From assembly GCA_014281115.1 (NCBI GenBank), contig JACONQ010000006.1, forward strand, positions 3,286,001 through 3,350,000: a stretch of DNA of 64,000 nucleotides, given 5' to 3'. The stretch is from Laburnicola sp. R22_1 (taxonomy: Eukaryota > Ascomycota > Dothideomycetes > Pleosporales > Didymosphaeriaceae). Position numbers and translations under genes: made by a program. Below are positions 1 to 10,724 of the stretch, piece after piece. Position 1 is the first letter of the stretch. Each line of letters starts with the position of its first letter. A model generated the notes under the pieces. It did not search any database and was not told the DNA's origin. It saw nothing but the letters and a program-made list of their open reading frames with translations.

Positions 1-870
1 GTTAGGGCATCTCCGCGATTACAAAAAGAGACTTCTTCCGCTTGTTCTATAAGGCCTGGCATACAACGTTTAAGGAAAAGACGATCTTAATAGCTTTTTA
101 AGTCACAGGGCTTTCGCCGTTAGACTTAGAGGCTATACTTAAGAAGTTTAAAATAGAGGAGACTGAGAGGCCCTTATTAAGCGATAGTACTACTTCCGTA
201 CTTAGCGCTTTAGATTGGAGAAAGATTGAGCGATTACTGCGCCAGGTAGTGGAGGATATCTACGATTGACGCTCCCAACAGCTAAGCCAGACGATTCACG
301 TGATGGCTGTACAAAAACAGCTCCTCCAGCATGAAAACGAGCGACTTAGAGGGGCCTTTGTTAATAAGAAGAAGCGCTGTTAACGTGGCAGGCCTCTATT
401 ACTTAAGGCACCGCAGGAGTATAATAGTGGAGCTATATTCTAGTCGCCATCTAAAGTCAAGGACGCCCGCGATCGCTAAGCACAAAAGGATGCTAACAAG
501 CAGCTACTACAACAACAGAAGTCTAAGGAGATCAAGTGTAGGGAGTAGCAGAAGCAGGAGAAGGCTACTATGCTTGAAGAGAGGCAGCGCATGAGAGAGG
601 TGGCCAAAGAAATACGCCTTTAAGAACAGCGCGAGAAGGCCGTGCAGCGCGAAGAAGCTAGGATCGCGCGCGAAGCCAAAAAGCAACTCCAACAAGATAT
701 ACAATTCTCCAAAAAGGGTAATAGACGCCGTCAAAAGGCATTTGCACCACCTCCTTAAGTCGCTGAGGAGACAGAGGATGTTGGTGTGGATATATCATCT
801 GTAGTTGATGTGGTGCCTACACCCGGCCCTGCCACGCGTACCCGCAAAGTACGCCTCCCACAGAGGTATC
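1..870 (+). pseudogene. Truncated, decayed pogo/Fot1-like transposase (C-terminal part)
   Basis: The + strand reads, through several in-frame stops, as the C-terminal part of a pogo/Fot1-type (DDE_1) transposase. An aromatic-rich stretch (RDFFRLFYKAW) leads into a T-G-L-S-P-L-D-L motif, which is typical of the region after the catalytic core. A long Lys/Arg/Gln-rich coiled tail follows, with a basic end near 840-880. The N-terminal half lies outside the window. Stops at about 100-105, 274 and 380 show it is dead. The right-hand inverted repeat was not found, so the outer border is uncertain. It is a different copy from the element at 1731-3520, because the two C-terminal regions differ in sequence. 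Confidence 0.6.
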
Positions 871-1730
871 GCACGTAGTTTATCGTTACCAATCAATCAA
901 ATAGGTCCTTAAAAGCCCTCCACTAAAAAATCTCGCGATAATACAATATATATGCGACTCTACAGCTGCAAAAGTTGTGGGTGTGGGCATCTGGAAACCG
1001 TGCACCAGGTGGGGCCGTGCACCAGGTGGTGACCCACGGTACCTGGGAAGAGGCTGCGTACAATGATGCGGTCGAACACGCGGAAGAGCAATAACAGCAT
1101 TCGTCGCTCCCCTTACATGACATCGAATCCACCACCACTGCAACAGAAGTTGAAGCCAGTACCTAAAGAGGAAACTTCTGGTGTGGAACGCGAGGGCTCA
1201 GAGCAACGCCAGGATATACGGTGAGGCGGGACTGCGACACTGCTCGACTTCACTGAAAGTGAAAAGCACAGCATCGACTTCTGTTGCAGCGGTGGTGGAT
1301 TTGGTGGTATGCCCTGAGACGACGGGCTTTATGGTGGAAGTGACCACAACAACTATTGTGATCATTCGAGTCCGCGGCGTTTGAACAATGAGCGATTGGC
1401 GATCGATTGCAATGTGAGTGTTATGCGGCCCTAGACTCTCGGGTATCGACTGGCTCAATAAAGCGATAGAAGTCGTCTGCCAACTGCCACAGAAGCTGCT
1501 ATCCATCGCCGTCGCTACCTTCATCCTCGTCGCAGTCTTCCACAGTGTCGGTGCCCTCAAAATCGACCTGGTAACTCGCCCAAGAGTAAGACTTTTGCGT
1601 CGTGAACAGTGGAAGCGTGTCCGGCACTGTTTTAGCGTATCGGTATAGAGCTTTCCATCTCGATTTTAGGAACGATATTGAACTTGAAGAGTTAATAACC
1701 GCTAGGTCCGTTCGAATAGTCGTTCAAATA
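871..1730. other. Intergenic or decayed sequence, no gene recognised
   Basis: Open frames of 60-120 codons on both strands (for example 1198-1560 on the minus strand) have no recognisable domain and no convincing start or intron context. The stretch lies between two dead transposons and may itself be transposon debris or an old host segment. Confidence 0.4.
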
Positions 1731-1826
1731 AGCTCGGCTATATAGTTATTGATCACATAGGGTTCCTGATCACCCCACCGAAACGCGCACCCTGAACAAA
1801 ACACGCGATATCTCTCAACAACGCTC
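1731..1826 (+). repeat. Left terminal inverted repeat of the pogo-like element
   Basis: Begins AGCTCGGCTATATAG and ends ...CAACAACGCTC. It matches the reverse complement of 3425-3520 at 94 of 96 positions. The flanking TA (1729-1730) is the target duplication. Confidence 0.9.
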
Positions 1827-1832
1827 ATCAAA

Positions 1833-3330
1833 ATGGACGCCCGTGAGCTAGCTATACAATCAGCTATCAGCGATTTCAACGCAGGTCTTTATTCTAGCCA
1901 ACGCGCAGCTGCAAAGGCGTACAATATCCCTCAATCTACGCTATCAACGCGACTCCGTGGCGCAATAACGAGCGCGCTCAGCCATTAACACCAGCAGCGA
2001 TTGACTCCTCTACAAGAGGATTTCCTTGTTGAATAGATCCTTGAAGAAGACGCACGCGGCTATCCTCCTCCACACGCTTGCGCGCGAGAGATAGCGAATC
2101 AAATTCTGCGCATAAACGGCGACAATCAGCCTGTTGGCAAGCTCTAGCTCTCACACTTCATTAAGCGCCAGCCACGCGTCGCCTCAGTAGTAGGCCGGAA
2201 GCTTAACGCCTAGAGAGCTGAGGCAGCTACGCTAGAACAGCTCCGCGCGTTCCTAGAGCTCTATAAGCAGACTCGACAGCGACTTAATATACAGACAGAG
2301 AATACGTATAATATGGATAAGACTGGCATTGCGCTAGGTGTATGTACTAACACCAAAGTCCTTACTAGGGCATTAAAGAAGAAGGCTTACGTTAAGTCGC
2401 TAGAGAATCGCGAGTGGGTCTCAATAATTGAGTGTGTATCGGCAACAGGGCGGAAGCTGCGCTGCGTAGTTATCTTCAAGGGCCAGAGCCTGCAGACTAC
2501 CTAGTTCCTAGCCAAATTAATACCCGACTGGCTCTATACAACCTCCAAGAATGGATGGACGTCAAATGCGATAGGTGTTGAGTAGCTGCAGCGCATATTC
2601 ATCCCTGAGACGGCGCCAGCTGACGGCCAGTACCGCCTGCTTATTCTTGACGGCCATGGCAGCCATATTGATATTGAGTTCCTCTGGCTCTGTAAACAGC
2701 ATCGAATTGAGCTCCTATACCTACCTGCGCACTCCTCTCACGTCCTACAGCCTCTAGATCTCGCTCCTTTCTTGGTAATTAAGTCTAGTTACCGACGCCA
2801 GATCCAGGAGCTCGCATCGCTCGACGACGCCGCGCCTGTCAAGAAGGAGCGCTTTATTGCCTGCTACTATCAAGCTAGGGAGGAAGGCTTCACAGAGCGT
2901 GTGATTCGAGCTGGTTGGCAGGCTGCTGGTATCTGCCCATTCAACTTAATCACGTGCTTAGCTCGTCGCAGGTCTCTCAGAGGCCTACAACGCCTACGCC
3001 TCAGCAGCAACCTTAGCAGCAGCCTCAGAGCTTCCTCTCTACCCCTCAAGGCCCTCGGGATCTCTACTTGGCGCAGCGCGACGTCCAGAGCCTCGAAAAC
3101 CTAGGTTGTAGGACCCAGCTCCTCCTACAAAAAGTAGGTAAGGCGCTAGCAGCTGCGAATGCTAGAGCTGCAGGGCTAGAATCAGAGAAAAGACGCCTTG
3201 AGTATCATCTACAGACTACTAGCTCTCACCGGCCACGAAAGCGCGTTCAGATAGACCCAAATCAACGCTTTGCAGAGGTAGAGACTATTATGGAGTGTAT
3301 GCGCGCAGCTGAGGCTTTAGCAGCTTAGCA
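1833..3330 (+). pseudogene. Broken pogo-like transposase (DDE_1 superfamily)
   Basis: The frame opens with ATG at 1833, 6 bp inside the left TIR. Seen in order: an HTH/psq-type DNA-binding segment (QRAAAKAYNIPQSTLSTRL), then the DDE core with the first Asp in NMDKTG, the second in LILDGHGSH and the third in SHVLQPLDLAPF. This is the pogo DDxD arrangement. A C-terminal AAGICPFN block follows, and after a frame change near 2980-3070 a helical tail ending at 3328. In-frame stops occur at 1986, about 2031, 2145, 2211, 2502 and 2580. Most sit where a Trp or Gln codon is expected. The element could move only if supplied with transposase in trans. Confidence 0.82.
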
Positions 3331-3424
3331 ACGTAAATATACTATATTAAGCGCTTTAGAAAGGGCTGCAGTAGCTACAGCAGCTGTAGCGCTTGAATCT
3401 ATGTGTACTTAATGGCAATTATAA

Positions 3425-3520
3425 GAGCGTTGTTGAGAGATATCGCGTGTTTTATTCAGGGTGCGCGTTTCGGTGGGGTGATCAGGAACCCTATGTGATC
3501 AATAGCTATATAGCCGAGCT
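3425..3520 (-). repeat. Right terminal inverted repeat of the pogo-like element
   Basis: Reverse complement of 1731-1826 with two transitions. It ends TAGCCGAGCT followed by the TA duplication at 3521-3522. Confidence 0.9.
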
Positions 3521-3522
3521 TA

Positions 3523-5072
3523 TCGATCTTCCCTCTCCAGCCAAACAACCTGGCTCATGCCCGATGCAATCCGCAATCCGCTGTCAAGGCGATCTTCGGA
3601 ACCTTCTACGACACGGTAACTTGTGGTCTAATGCGCCATCATCTCGCGTCCACTGTTGGCAGCCTTAGGACAAGCAGAGAAAGAGCTACCCGACGTCCTC
3701 TGAAGCGGTGGGGGTGTCTGAACACCCATACTGCGCCTGCTAACAAAGTGTTCCAGGTTGTCTGGAGGTCAGGTAGGTCGACGCGATGATGGCAGTTTTG
3801 AGCCGCGTTTCCGGGTGTCAACGCGTTCCATAGGAGGAGAGCCTGTCCCAAGCTAGCTGCCAGCCAGCACAAAGAGTATGCGAGGAGGTAAAGACAAGGT
3901 CAGAAGCATGCTGAATCCACAAGTGGTGTTGTGGGAGACTTGGAGTCGTACCCATCGCGGCTTCCGAATCGTCTTCCCAGAAAGGCCTAGCCTCGCCCCG
4001 CGTCACAGTGGTCCCGTCATACACGTAGTGTATGTTCCATCACTTCAGCTTCTTACGGCATCAACACCAATTGCTCTCTTGACGTTCTGCATGCGCCTCA
4101 ACAAGCGCATCCAGCTGGGCAGCCTTCGGGGTCTGGATTCAACCAAGATGTCCTAAGCGCCTGTCGCGCCGCACGACCGGTGAACGCCCACCCCGAGATG
4201 CCTGATGGGCCCTGGCGTGGCACAACGATATCATCGGGTATACATGAAGAATTCCCAGTCATGGCCATGGCTAATTTGCCATGCGCTTCCACATGGACAA
4301 TCTGGCTCTTTCACCGCTGCATCGACCTCCACCGTCTGAGGCATGGCTGCTCTCATGATTGCAACACCTGTTGCTCATCAACGGGAGCAGGGGCTTCCCA
4401 TCCCAGATAGCGAGCTCGCGCTACCAGCTACGATGCTTGTGTTTATCTCCATTTCAAATGAGCCAACGAAGCGCCTCCAACAATAATGTCCGTTGGAATC
4501 CGCGGTTCTAGAGCTGGGGGCTTGGCGCGACCAGCGCGGGGCGTACCTTACATACCCGAATCGCTTCCTGTTTGAGCGCGAAACGGCCATCCTCTCCCCA
4601 ACTTGATCCACGACTGGGAAGGGCCTTAGTCGAGCCTAGATCGATCAGCAACATGGGTGTGCCGAATCATCTCCCTATTTTCAGAGCTGAAGAGATGACG
4701 ATACGGGCGAAAGCTTATGTTTCCTCGTCATCAACTCGCGATGGCCCCTTGGACCAGCTCTCACATCTATACTATGATCTTCGCTACGTAAAAATATCTT
4801 GGAGAACCAGAATGTTGATCCCGAGCTAAAACGGCTATCCCGCTGATCCTCCGCGTTCGCCGTCTGATCGGGCTCCTCGTTTCATCCCTGCCTTAGCATC
4901 GGTCTCATTTCATGTTTCACCTCATTCCGAGCTCCCTCACGACCGCGACTTTCTTATAAGTCGCGTGTCCGCCTGAGAGCCTGGTCTGCCATAATTTTCG
5001 GCCTGCCAGTATATCCCACAAAATCTCCAGCATCTACATAAATAATTTCTATTTATTCTCTAGTAGTGCAGC
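3523..5072. other. Intergenic region upstream of the SET gene
   Basis: No gene could be supported. Open frames at 3878-4156, 4180-4410 and 4572-4829 lack recognisable domains and overlap equally long frames on the other strand. The last 100-150 bp before 5073 is A/T-rich (ATAAATAATTTC near 5038) and probably holds the promoter and 5' leader of the SET gene. Confidence 0.4.
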
Positions 5073-6407
5073 ATGAAGGGTGCAGCTGGTCTTAGCTTGC
5101 TGGGCAGTGCCTTTGCCCTCGCGGAAAAAATCCAAGATATACCACAGAAGCCTCTCCTCGCCGACGCGTGCCCGTCGAATTCTATCCTCTATGATGGCGA
5201 GTGCCACCCGGCGGTGTACGGATCGTCTTCGACCATTGACAACATACGGGAGAACACCACCATCACAATTGAGGAAGCGCGCGCATCAGCACAGGAGCTC
5301 CAAGACTTCCCGTGGACATTCCTCCCAGAGTGTTACTTGAACCAGCACAAAAACGAGTCCGTATGCACCTTCGCGGACCAGAACTTTGCCGGCGGTCGAG
5401 GCATCGTCCTAGTCACCACCCCCAAGCTCGCCAAACAAATGCGCAACAAGCCCGCATTCTCCGATCCCGACGCCCTAGCACGCATAAACCATCACAGCAA
5501 CCCACCCTACGAAGAGCGCGAATTCCCCGGCAAAGGCCGCGGCCTCGTCGCCAACAAGACGCTCCACCGCGGCGACCAGATCTTCGCATCCACACCCCTC
5601 CTAATCACCAACCCCGTCTCCTACACGCTCATCGAAGAAGAACGTCTGCGCCTCGCCAACCGCGCCGTCGACACCCTCCCACCCGACTCGAACACGCTCT
5701 TCTGGGGCCTCCTAGACCACTTCAAAGGCGACCCCGTCGACGACCGCATCAACACCAACGCCTTCGACATCTCCATCGACGCCGTCTCCCAGTTCGTCGT
5801 GCTCCCCGAAATCGCGCGCATAAACCACGACTGCCGCCCAAACGCCGCCTACTTCTGGGACGAAGACACCCTGAGCCACTACGTGCACGCGACGCAGACC
5901 ATCTACCCGGGCGAGGAGATCACGATTACGTACATTGACAACGAGCGCAGTCGCGAGGCGCGCATGGAACATCTCAAGAGGAACTGGGGCTTCGACTGCA
6001 CGTGCTCGAGCTGCGCTGCGCACCCCATTTTCACCGAGCAATCTGACGACCGCGTCCAGGCGATCGAGGACTTGGGGGAGGCGCTCTCCGACTGGACGGC
6101 GGCTTCGACTGCTACCCCTGAGATGGCTGAGGCGTTTCTCTCGCTGTACGAGCAAGAGCGCTTGTTTGCCGGCATGGGCGGCGCGTACAAGCTTGCGGCA
6201 GAGGTGTATAGCAGCTTTGGGAATAAGTTCATGGCGGTTAAGTATGCGCAGTTGGGTGTGGATCTGCTGTATTTGGATCGCGGGTTTCATGATGAGGATA
6301 TTAAGAAGTTGCAGGAGATTGTGAGGGATCCGGAGCAGAGTTGGAGTTGGAAGAAGAGGGTTGGGAATAAGAGGGAGGGTGGGTGTGGGTGTGGACATGG
6401 ACATTAG
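5073..6407 (+). CDS. SET-domain protein with N-terminal signal peptide
   Basis: A single-exon protein of 444 residues. Residues 1-17 form a hydrophobic, cleavable-looking signal peptide (MKGAAGLSLLGSAFALA), and sequons such as N61-T-T follow, so it probably enters the secretory pathway. The SET domain spans about 150-289: GKGRGLVA (153-160), the N-H-D-C-R-P-N knot motif (251-257) and GEEITITY (280-287). A post-SET-like CTCSSC cluster (309-314) follows. SET proteins are S-adenosylmethionine-dependent lysine methyltransferases; this SET5/SMYD-like branch is common in fungi and its substrates are mostly unknown. The C-terminus ends GCGCGHGH, a short Cys/His tail that could bind metal (inference). 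A histone role is hard to reconcile with a signal peptide, so a secretory or vacuolar substrate, or a mispredicted N-terminus, should be kept in mind. Confidence 0.88.
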   Translation: MKGAAGLSLLGSAFALAEKIQDIPQKPLLADACPSNSILYDGECHPAVYGSSSTIDNIRENTTITIEEARASAQELQDFPWTFLPECYLNQHKNESVCTFADQNFAGGRGIVLVTTPKLAKQMRNKPAFSDPDALARINHHSNPPYEEREFPGKGRGLVANKTLHRGDQIFASTPLLITNPVSYTLIEEERLRLANRAVDTLPPDSNTLFWGLLDHFKGDPVDDRINTNAFDISIDAVSQFVVLPEIARINHDCRPNAAYFWDEDTLSHYVHATQTIYPGEEITITYIDNERSREARMEHLKRNWGFDCTCSSCAAHPIFTEQSDDRVQAIEDLGEALSDWTAASTATPEMAEAFLSLYEQERLFAGMGGAYKLAAEVYSSFGNKFMAVKYAQLGVDLLYLDRGFHDEDIKKLQEIVRDPEQSWSWKKRVGNKREGGCGCGHGH

Positions 6408-7138
6408 CGTCGATGGAGACGAGGGGGGGTATTGGGTGGATAGGAACGTTAGTGTTGATGAGCGATGAGGGAGTATTGCGTGCTGTTGGGGTTTTTCGGG
6501 ATAAGGTTGCATGGCGTTGGGGCTTGGGAAAATACTTTCTAGCGTAGCGGCGTGGCGCTGTCTGGAATGTACTTTTTATTTATTTATTGAGTGGAACTTG
6601 TGTTTTGGTATCTCTTCTTGTTGTGGTGTCTTGTTTTCAGGGCCGTCTTGCTTGGGCATGTACATCGGGGCGTCATTGCTACATGACCCAACGCCAAGGG
6701 CACTCAGGTAAGTAGAAACGGCGAGGCCAATCAGTCTATCAAGCAATCATCCAACACAAACAGGAACATCTACCCACAAAACAAAACATAATAAAACACC
6801 AATTAAACTTCAAATATCCATTGTCTATATCCGAACCGGACTGAGCCCGAAAGCCTATCATCACCATCATATGAAACCTTCCACCTAAAATCTCTCTCAC
6901 AATCACCATCATATGAAACCTTTCCACCGCCGAGAATCCATCCCACAATCTCGATATAAATCCGTCCACTGCCCTTGCAGCCATTTTGTCGTTGAGAAGA
7001 AAGAAAAGAAAGAAAACGGGTAGGGGGAGATGCCGTCAATGATGGAGAAAAGAAAGGAGTATACATACAGTCATATCGCCATCAAATAAGGGGGAAAGGG
7101 GATTGCAGGGGAAGGGAAGGATAGGGTTAACAAACCTT
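6408..7138. other. Intergenic region between converging genes
   Basis: No gene is supported. A 20-bp direct repeat (ATCACCATCATATGAAACCT) occurs at 6860-6879 and 6902-6921, a small local duplication of about 42 bp. The C/A-rich stretch around 6720-6990 may include 3' ends of the two convergent transcripts. Confidence 0.4.
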
Positions 7139-8329
7139 TTAAGCAGATGATGCAGCGAAAAATGCCGCCGAGACCGAAAGGACGACTTTTTGTCGAGGGT
7201 ACAAGCAAGTCTCGCCGTTCGTATCCAATTCCGTTCCTTCGTAAACAAGCAGGTCGTGTCGTATGTCGTTTCCATTTTCAATTTCGTCAAAGTCGTAGAC
7301 ACATAACGCGAGTCGTCGTTTCCATTTTCTTTCCGTAACGTCGTACCATTCGTCAACCCAGCTCTGCAATCTCACAACCGATCGTTCGACAATGTCCGAT
7401 TCATCAGGTCGTCTTACAGCGCGCGAAACAACGTTGTTGAGCAGCAGGTGCTCAGGTGGCAGCCGAGAAGCTTACATGAGATTTAGTTAGTCAAGCACGC
7501 AACTAGCAGTTAGCCATGAGTCTGTCTGTACTTACGCTGCGGCAGGAGCCCTGCCATCCCTATCGTACCTCCTACGAAGGTTCGTATCAACCAACACCTC
7601 ATACGCAGCCTGCACCTTGACAAAGTGCTCCGTCGCAGCGTCCTTGAACTCCGGCGCCACCTTGTCGGGATGGATCCTCAGCGCCAACCGACGGTACGCA
7701 CAGCGGATCTGGACCGTGGTCGCGCTGAAGTCGGTGAGTTCAAGCAGGCCGTAGAGATACATGCTGCGCGGAGGGGGGAGCTCGACGACCCGCGGGGAAG
7801 GCGGTACGCTGGAGGAGTTCTGGGACTGGGCGGAGGTTGTGTCGTTGGGACGCGCGCGGGGGGGCTGGTCAGGCCGGATGCGCGATGGCTTGCCCTGGAT
7901 GTTGCCGAAGTCTTTGCGATCGGTGAGTGGCTTGCGGCCGTCTGCGCGGGGGCGAGCACCGTTGCTGGTGGAGGGCCGCTTTGGCGGGCGGGCGACGGTG
8001 TCCGGATCGGTGTGGATCTCGAAAGCTGGGGCGCGCTTGTTCCGGCGTGGGATGGGGATGTAGTTTGGGGGGTAGGGGGGTGCGGAAGACTGGCCAGCGT
8101 GCTCGCCCTGAGTGGAAGATCCAGCGTTGTTGCCATTGGCAGCGGAAGATCCAGCATTGTTGTCGTTGGCAGAGGAGGATCCAGGGGCGTGGCCGTTGGC
8201 TGGAGCGCCAGTTGCGGTGTGGTCGACTCCAGGGTTGGCGGTGCCAGTGCCAGTGCCAGTGCCAGGCAAGGGCGTCTGACAAGCCATGCGGAAAACCAAG
8301 TCGTTGAACATGCTCGTGGCTATAGCCAT
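7139..8329 (-). CDS. J-domain (DnaJ-like) protein
   Basis: Exon 1 (8329-7536) encodes about 264 residues. It starts with a low-complexity N-terminus holding a GTGTGTGT run (from four 6-bp TGCCAG repeats) and Asn/Gly/Ser-rich segments. A J domain follows at about residues 189-257, with the diagnostic H-P-D at 220-222 (RIHPDK), so it should stimulate Hsp70 ATPase activity. The unspliced frame stops at 7532. However, that stop lies inside a perfect 5' splice site (GC|GTAAGT), and an open frame from 7361 to 7139, with acceptor GCAGAG, continues in phase. I therefore propose a second exon (7361-7139) adding about 74 residues rich in Trp and acidic residues (WVDEWYDVTERKW). If this splice is not used, the CDS is 7532-8329. 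No signal peptide or zinc-finger region is seen, so it is a type III (J-domain-only) co-chaperone. Confidence 0.75.
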
Positions 8330-9709
8330 GTTGGTGAGACGAGAACGTTTGCTGAGCGAAGATACGTAAGAGTGGTAAGAAGTAGACGACGAGATTGAGA
8401 GTAACGAACGTGATGAAGCTCAACAGAAATGAAGCTGTTTTTGTAGGAGATGTAGAAGGAGACGTAGAAGAACAATAGGATTTTTATATATTGTGGGATG
8501 ACACTCGAACACGAACTAAAGGGTGAGCAGAGGTGACGCTGAAAATCTGGCCGAGTCCACGTGGAGAAGTTCACTCTCAACGCTTTGGGCAACCTCTCTA
8601 CTCTTACTTGACCTCGCGTCCGTGCTTCTCCTGTCAAGGTCCTGCGCCACAGACGGGACGTTCCGTCACTACCTGGGGTAAGGTGAATCGATCATCGAGG
8701 TATTCACCGGAGACGTTTGCAGTAGCCATAGGCATTCTTCGAGGGCACTGCAAATTCGGGATATGAGGAGTTCGAGTTGCCACTGGTTCCTGCGAATAAT
8801 GTCTAAGGGCGACTAGTTTCTATTTGCAAATGGATCAGTCAGGGGTTGGTCGATATATCAAACTCAATGACATTTCTGTTTAGAGACATCTCTACTGTCA
8901 GCGAGCTGCGCCAGATAAACCATGGGAAGGGATCCTAGGCACAGTAGTAGGACAAAAGTCTGAGTACAATGTGTTCCCCCAGGATAAGCAGTACTAAGGC
9001 CTACTGTACTCAAACTTCTGCCTCGCATCTGTAGCATATTTTCCAGCCTGCGGAAGGTGGATCGCCGAGTAAAGACTCCATGGAGACCATACAGTAGACA
9101 GACGCGTTCCAATCTGGCTCCTAGGTTGGTGTCGGCGAGAACCAGTCCTGGACGCGTTGGAAACGGGTTTGAGTGAATATTGGCTTTGCAACTGTGGCTG
9201 AAGATAGAGAGCAGGGAACGCAGGCGGAGCGTTGACGTGGAGGTAGTCGTCGACCGTTTGCCGGTGGTCCTAATGAATTTCGCCGCTTTTCCTGATCGGG
9301 CGATATGCAATCACTCATAAAAGTGGGTCCGAGCAAACGGAGTAAGAGAGACAAGTCCATTATGGGAACTGTTGTACTTTGCGTTAACATGCAATCCATG
9401 AATGTGTTGAATTGCACGTGATGTAGATTAAGCTGGAGCTGGAGTGGAGCCTAAGCCGTCATGTGGTGGAGGTGTGGGGTAGTGGATCTTTGCGAAGCAT
9501 CAACATCAATGCCTCATCGCGAGCTTCTTTGATCTCTGCCGGCGGATGTATCGTGTTACATTGACTTCTCGGAAGCTCGCTATACTCCTACCATGAGCGT
9601 AATGTAGAAAGATCTTCGACTCAGGTGCGCAGCGCTCACCGTATAGAAAGCCTCACTGTTTGTCGTGCCCTCGGACATCATCATATAAGTGCGACATCTA
9701 TGCTCTGCA
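8330..9709. other. Intergenic region with a MITE-like repeat
   Basis: No gene could be supported. The minus-strand frames at 8864-9310 and 9121-9417 overlap each other and the short inverted-repeat element at 8949-9023, and carry no known domain. The 5' flank of the J-domain gene lies at the left edge. Confidence 0.4.
8949..9023 (+). repeat. MITE-like short inverted-repeat element, copy 1
   Basis: The ends are AGGACAAAAGTCTGAGTAC (8949-8967) and the imperfect inverse GTACTCAAACTTCTGCCT (9006-9023). Two related copies lie at 34956-35037 and 62182-62257. Copies 1 and 3 also share an internal CCCCAGGATA core and some outer flank (ACAGTA). The 75-82 bp size, TIR-like ends and lack of coding capacity fit a non-autonomous DNA element. 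Borders and target duplication are not certain. Confidence 0.6.
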
Positions 9710-10724
9710 ATGTCTGCCACTGAGAAAGCATCCGCCATGGGACCTACGCCGACGCGCTTGCGACAGGTCGCGCTGGTAACGAGAGACTTGGAGAAGGCGA
9801 AGCGCCAGCTCGTACGCCTACGTAAAGCCACAAAGGTAGCGATTCACGACTGACAGTTAGTCAGACACACATAATAGGCACCGAAGTCATCTTCGAAGAC
9901 CCGGCGGTGGCTCAATTCGGGCTAAAAAACTTCCTAAGTAGGTCTCAATTCCTTACACGCCGGTCTTCACTAACAGCCGGCATAGTTCCTCTCGGCGGCG
10001 ACATCATCGAAGTACGATGCACCTGCTTTTCTCCTATCCAGACTCACCGTCGCAGGTCGTATCGCCCATTAAAGACGACACCACGGCGGGCCGACTCCTC
10101 GACCAGCGCGGCGATGGCGGCTATATGATTATCATGCAGACCGGGGACGCGAAGCAGCGGCGGGACTATATCGAAACGAACGGTCTATCAAAGGTCATAT
10201 GGGGTTACGAGTACGACGACGTCGTGTGCGTTCAATACCATCCTAAGGGCTTAAAGGGCGGCATAATGGCGGAACTGGACTCGCATGCGCCAACCAAGGA
10301 GAACCCTGAACCGCTGACGACGCGCTTTTCGCCATGGCATGCATGCGGGTCGGACTACATTTCATATTCAGAAGGCATGAAACGCGCGTCGCATCTTACG
10401 CTTGAGGGCTGCGTACTGCGTCTTGCACCTGGTGATGTTGGACACGAGGCCGCGGCGCGGCAGTGGGAAGAGATGTTCGGTGTAGCACGGAGTAGAGACT
10501 TGCTTGCATTCACGAATGCGAGACTTGGGTTCATTTCTGGGACAGAAGGCAAACAGGCGGGGTTGGAGTCGATAACAATAGCTGTAAACGGGAAAGACCG
10601 CTTCCAAGGGATTCTCGACCGGGCTCGAGCATCAGGACTCTGCGGCGACGGCTGGATAAACATGTGCGGCATAAAGTGGTATTTCGTGCTCAGAGGCCAC
10701 GGCGGGACAAAAGAGAAGTTGTAG
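9710..10724 (+). CDS. Glyoxalase-like (VOC superfamily) protein
   Basis: Four exons: 9710-9811, 9865-9937, 9986-10011 and 10056-10724. The three introns are 53, 48 and 44 nt, and the product is 289 residues with all phases consistent. The protein opens PTRLRQVALVTRDLEKAKRQL, then GTEVIFEDPAVAQFGLKNFL and PLGGDIIEVVSPI. This is the beta-alpha-beta-beta-beta start typical of fungal Glyoxalase_3/VOC proteins annotated as 'glyoxalase-like domain'. Conserved blocks such as GDGGYMIIMQT follow. VOC enzymes bind a metal and include glyoxalases, dioxygenases and resistance proteins; the substrate cannot be told here. A start at the second Met (residue 10) is equally possible. There is no targeting signal, so it is probably cytosolic. 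Confidence 0.83.

Larger units (their letters stand above)
1731..3520 (+). mobile_element. Complete but inactive pogo/Fot1-like DNA transposon with 96-bp terminal inverted repeats
   Basis: A 96-bp sequence at 1731-1826 recurs inverted at 3425-3520 with only two mismatches, both C/T transitions. The ends read AGCTCGGCTA...TAGCCGAGCT and are flanked by TA at 1729-1730 and 3521-3522, as expected for Tc1/mariner/pogo target duplication. Between them lies a pogo-type transposase reading frame with stops. The element is about 1.79 kb, the usual size for Fot1-like elements. Several stops fit TGG to TAG or CAA to TAA changes, which are CpA to TpA on one strand, the RIP pattern in filamentous ascomycetes. 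The TIRs are long for the Fot1 group, where 40-60 bp is more common. Confidence 0.88.

Noticed and set aside
1198..1560. 120-codon minus-strand frame between transposons
   Set aside because: A plus-strand frame overlaps it, no domain, and it is surrounded by decayed transposon DNA.
5712..6512. 266-codon frame antisense to the SET gene
   Set aside because: Shadow of a GC-rich coding sequence; no domain, and the sense strand has a clear family match.
8864..9417. Overlapping minus-strand frames of about 100-150 codons
   Set aside because: They overlap each other in different frames and run through a short inverted-repeat element; no domain.
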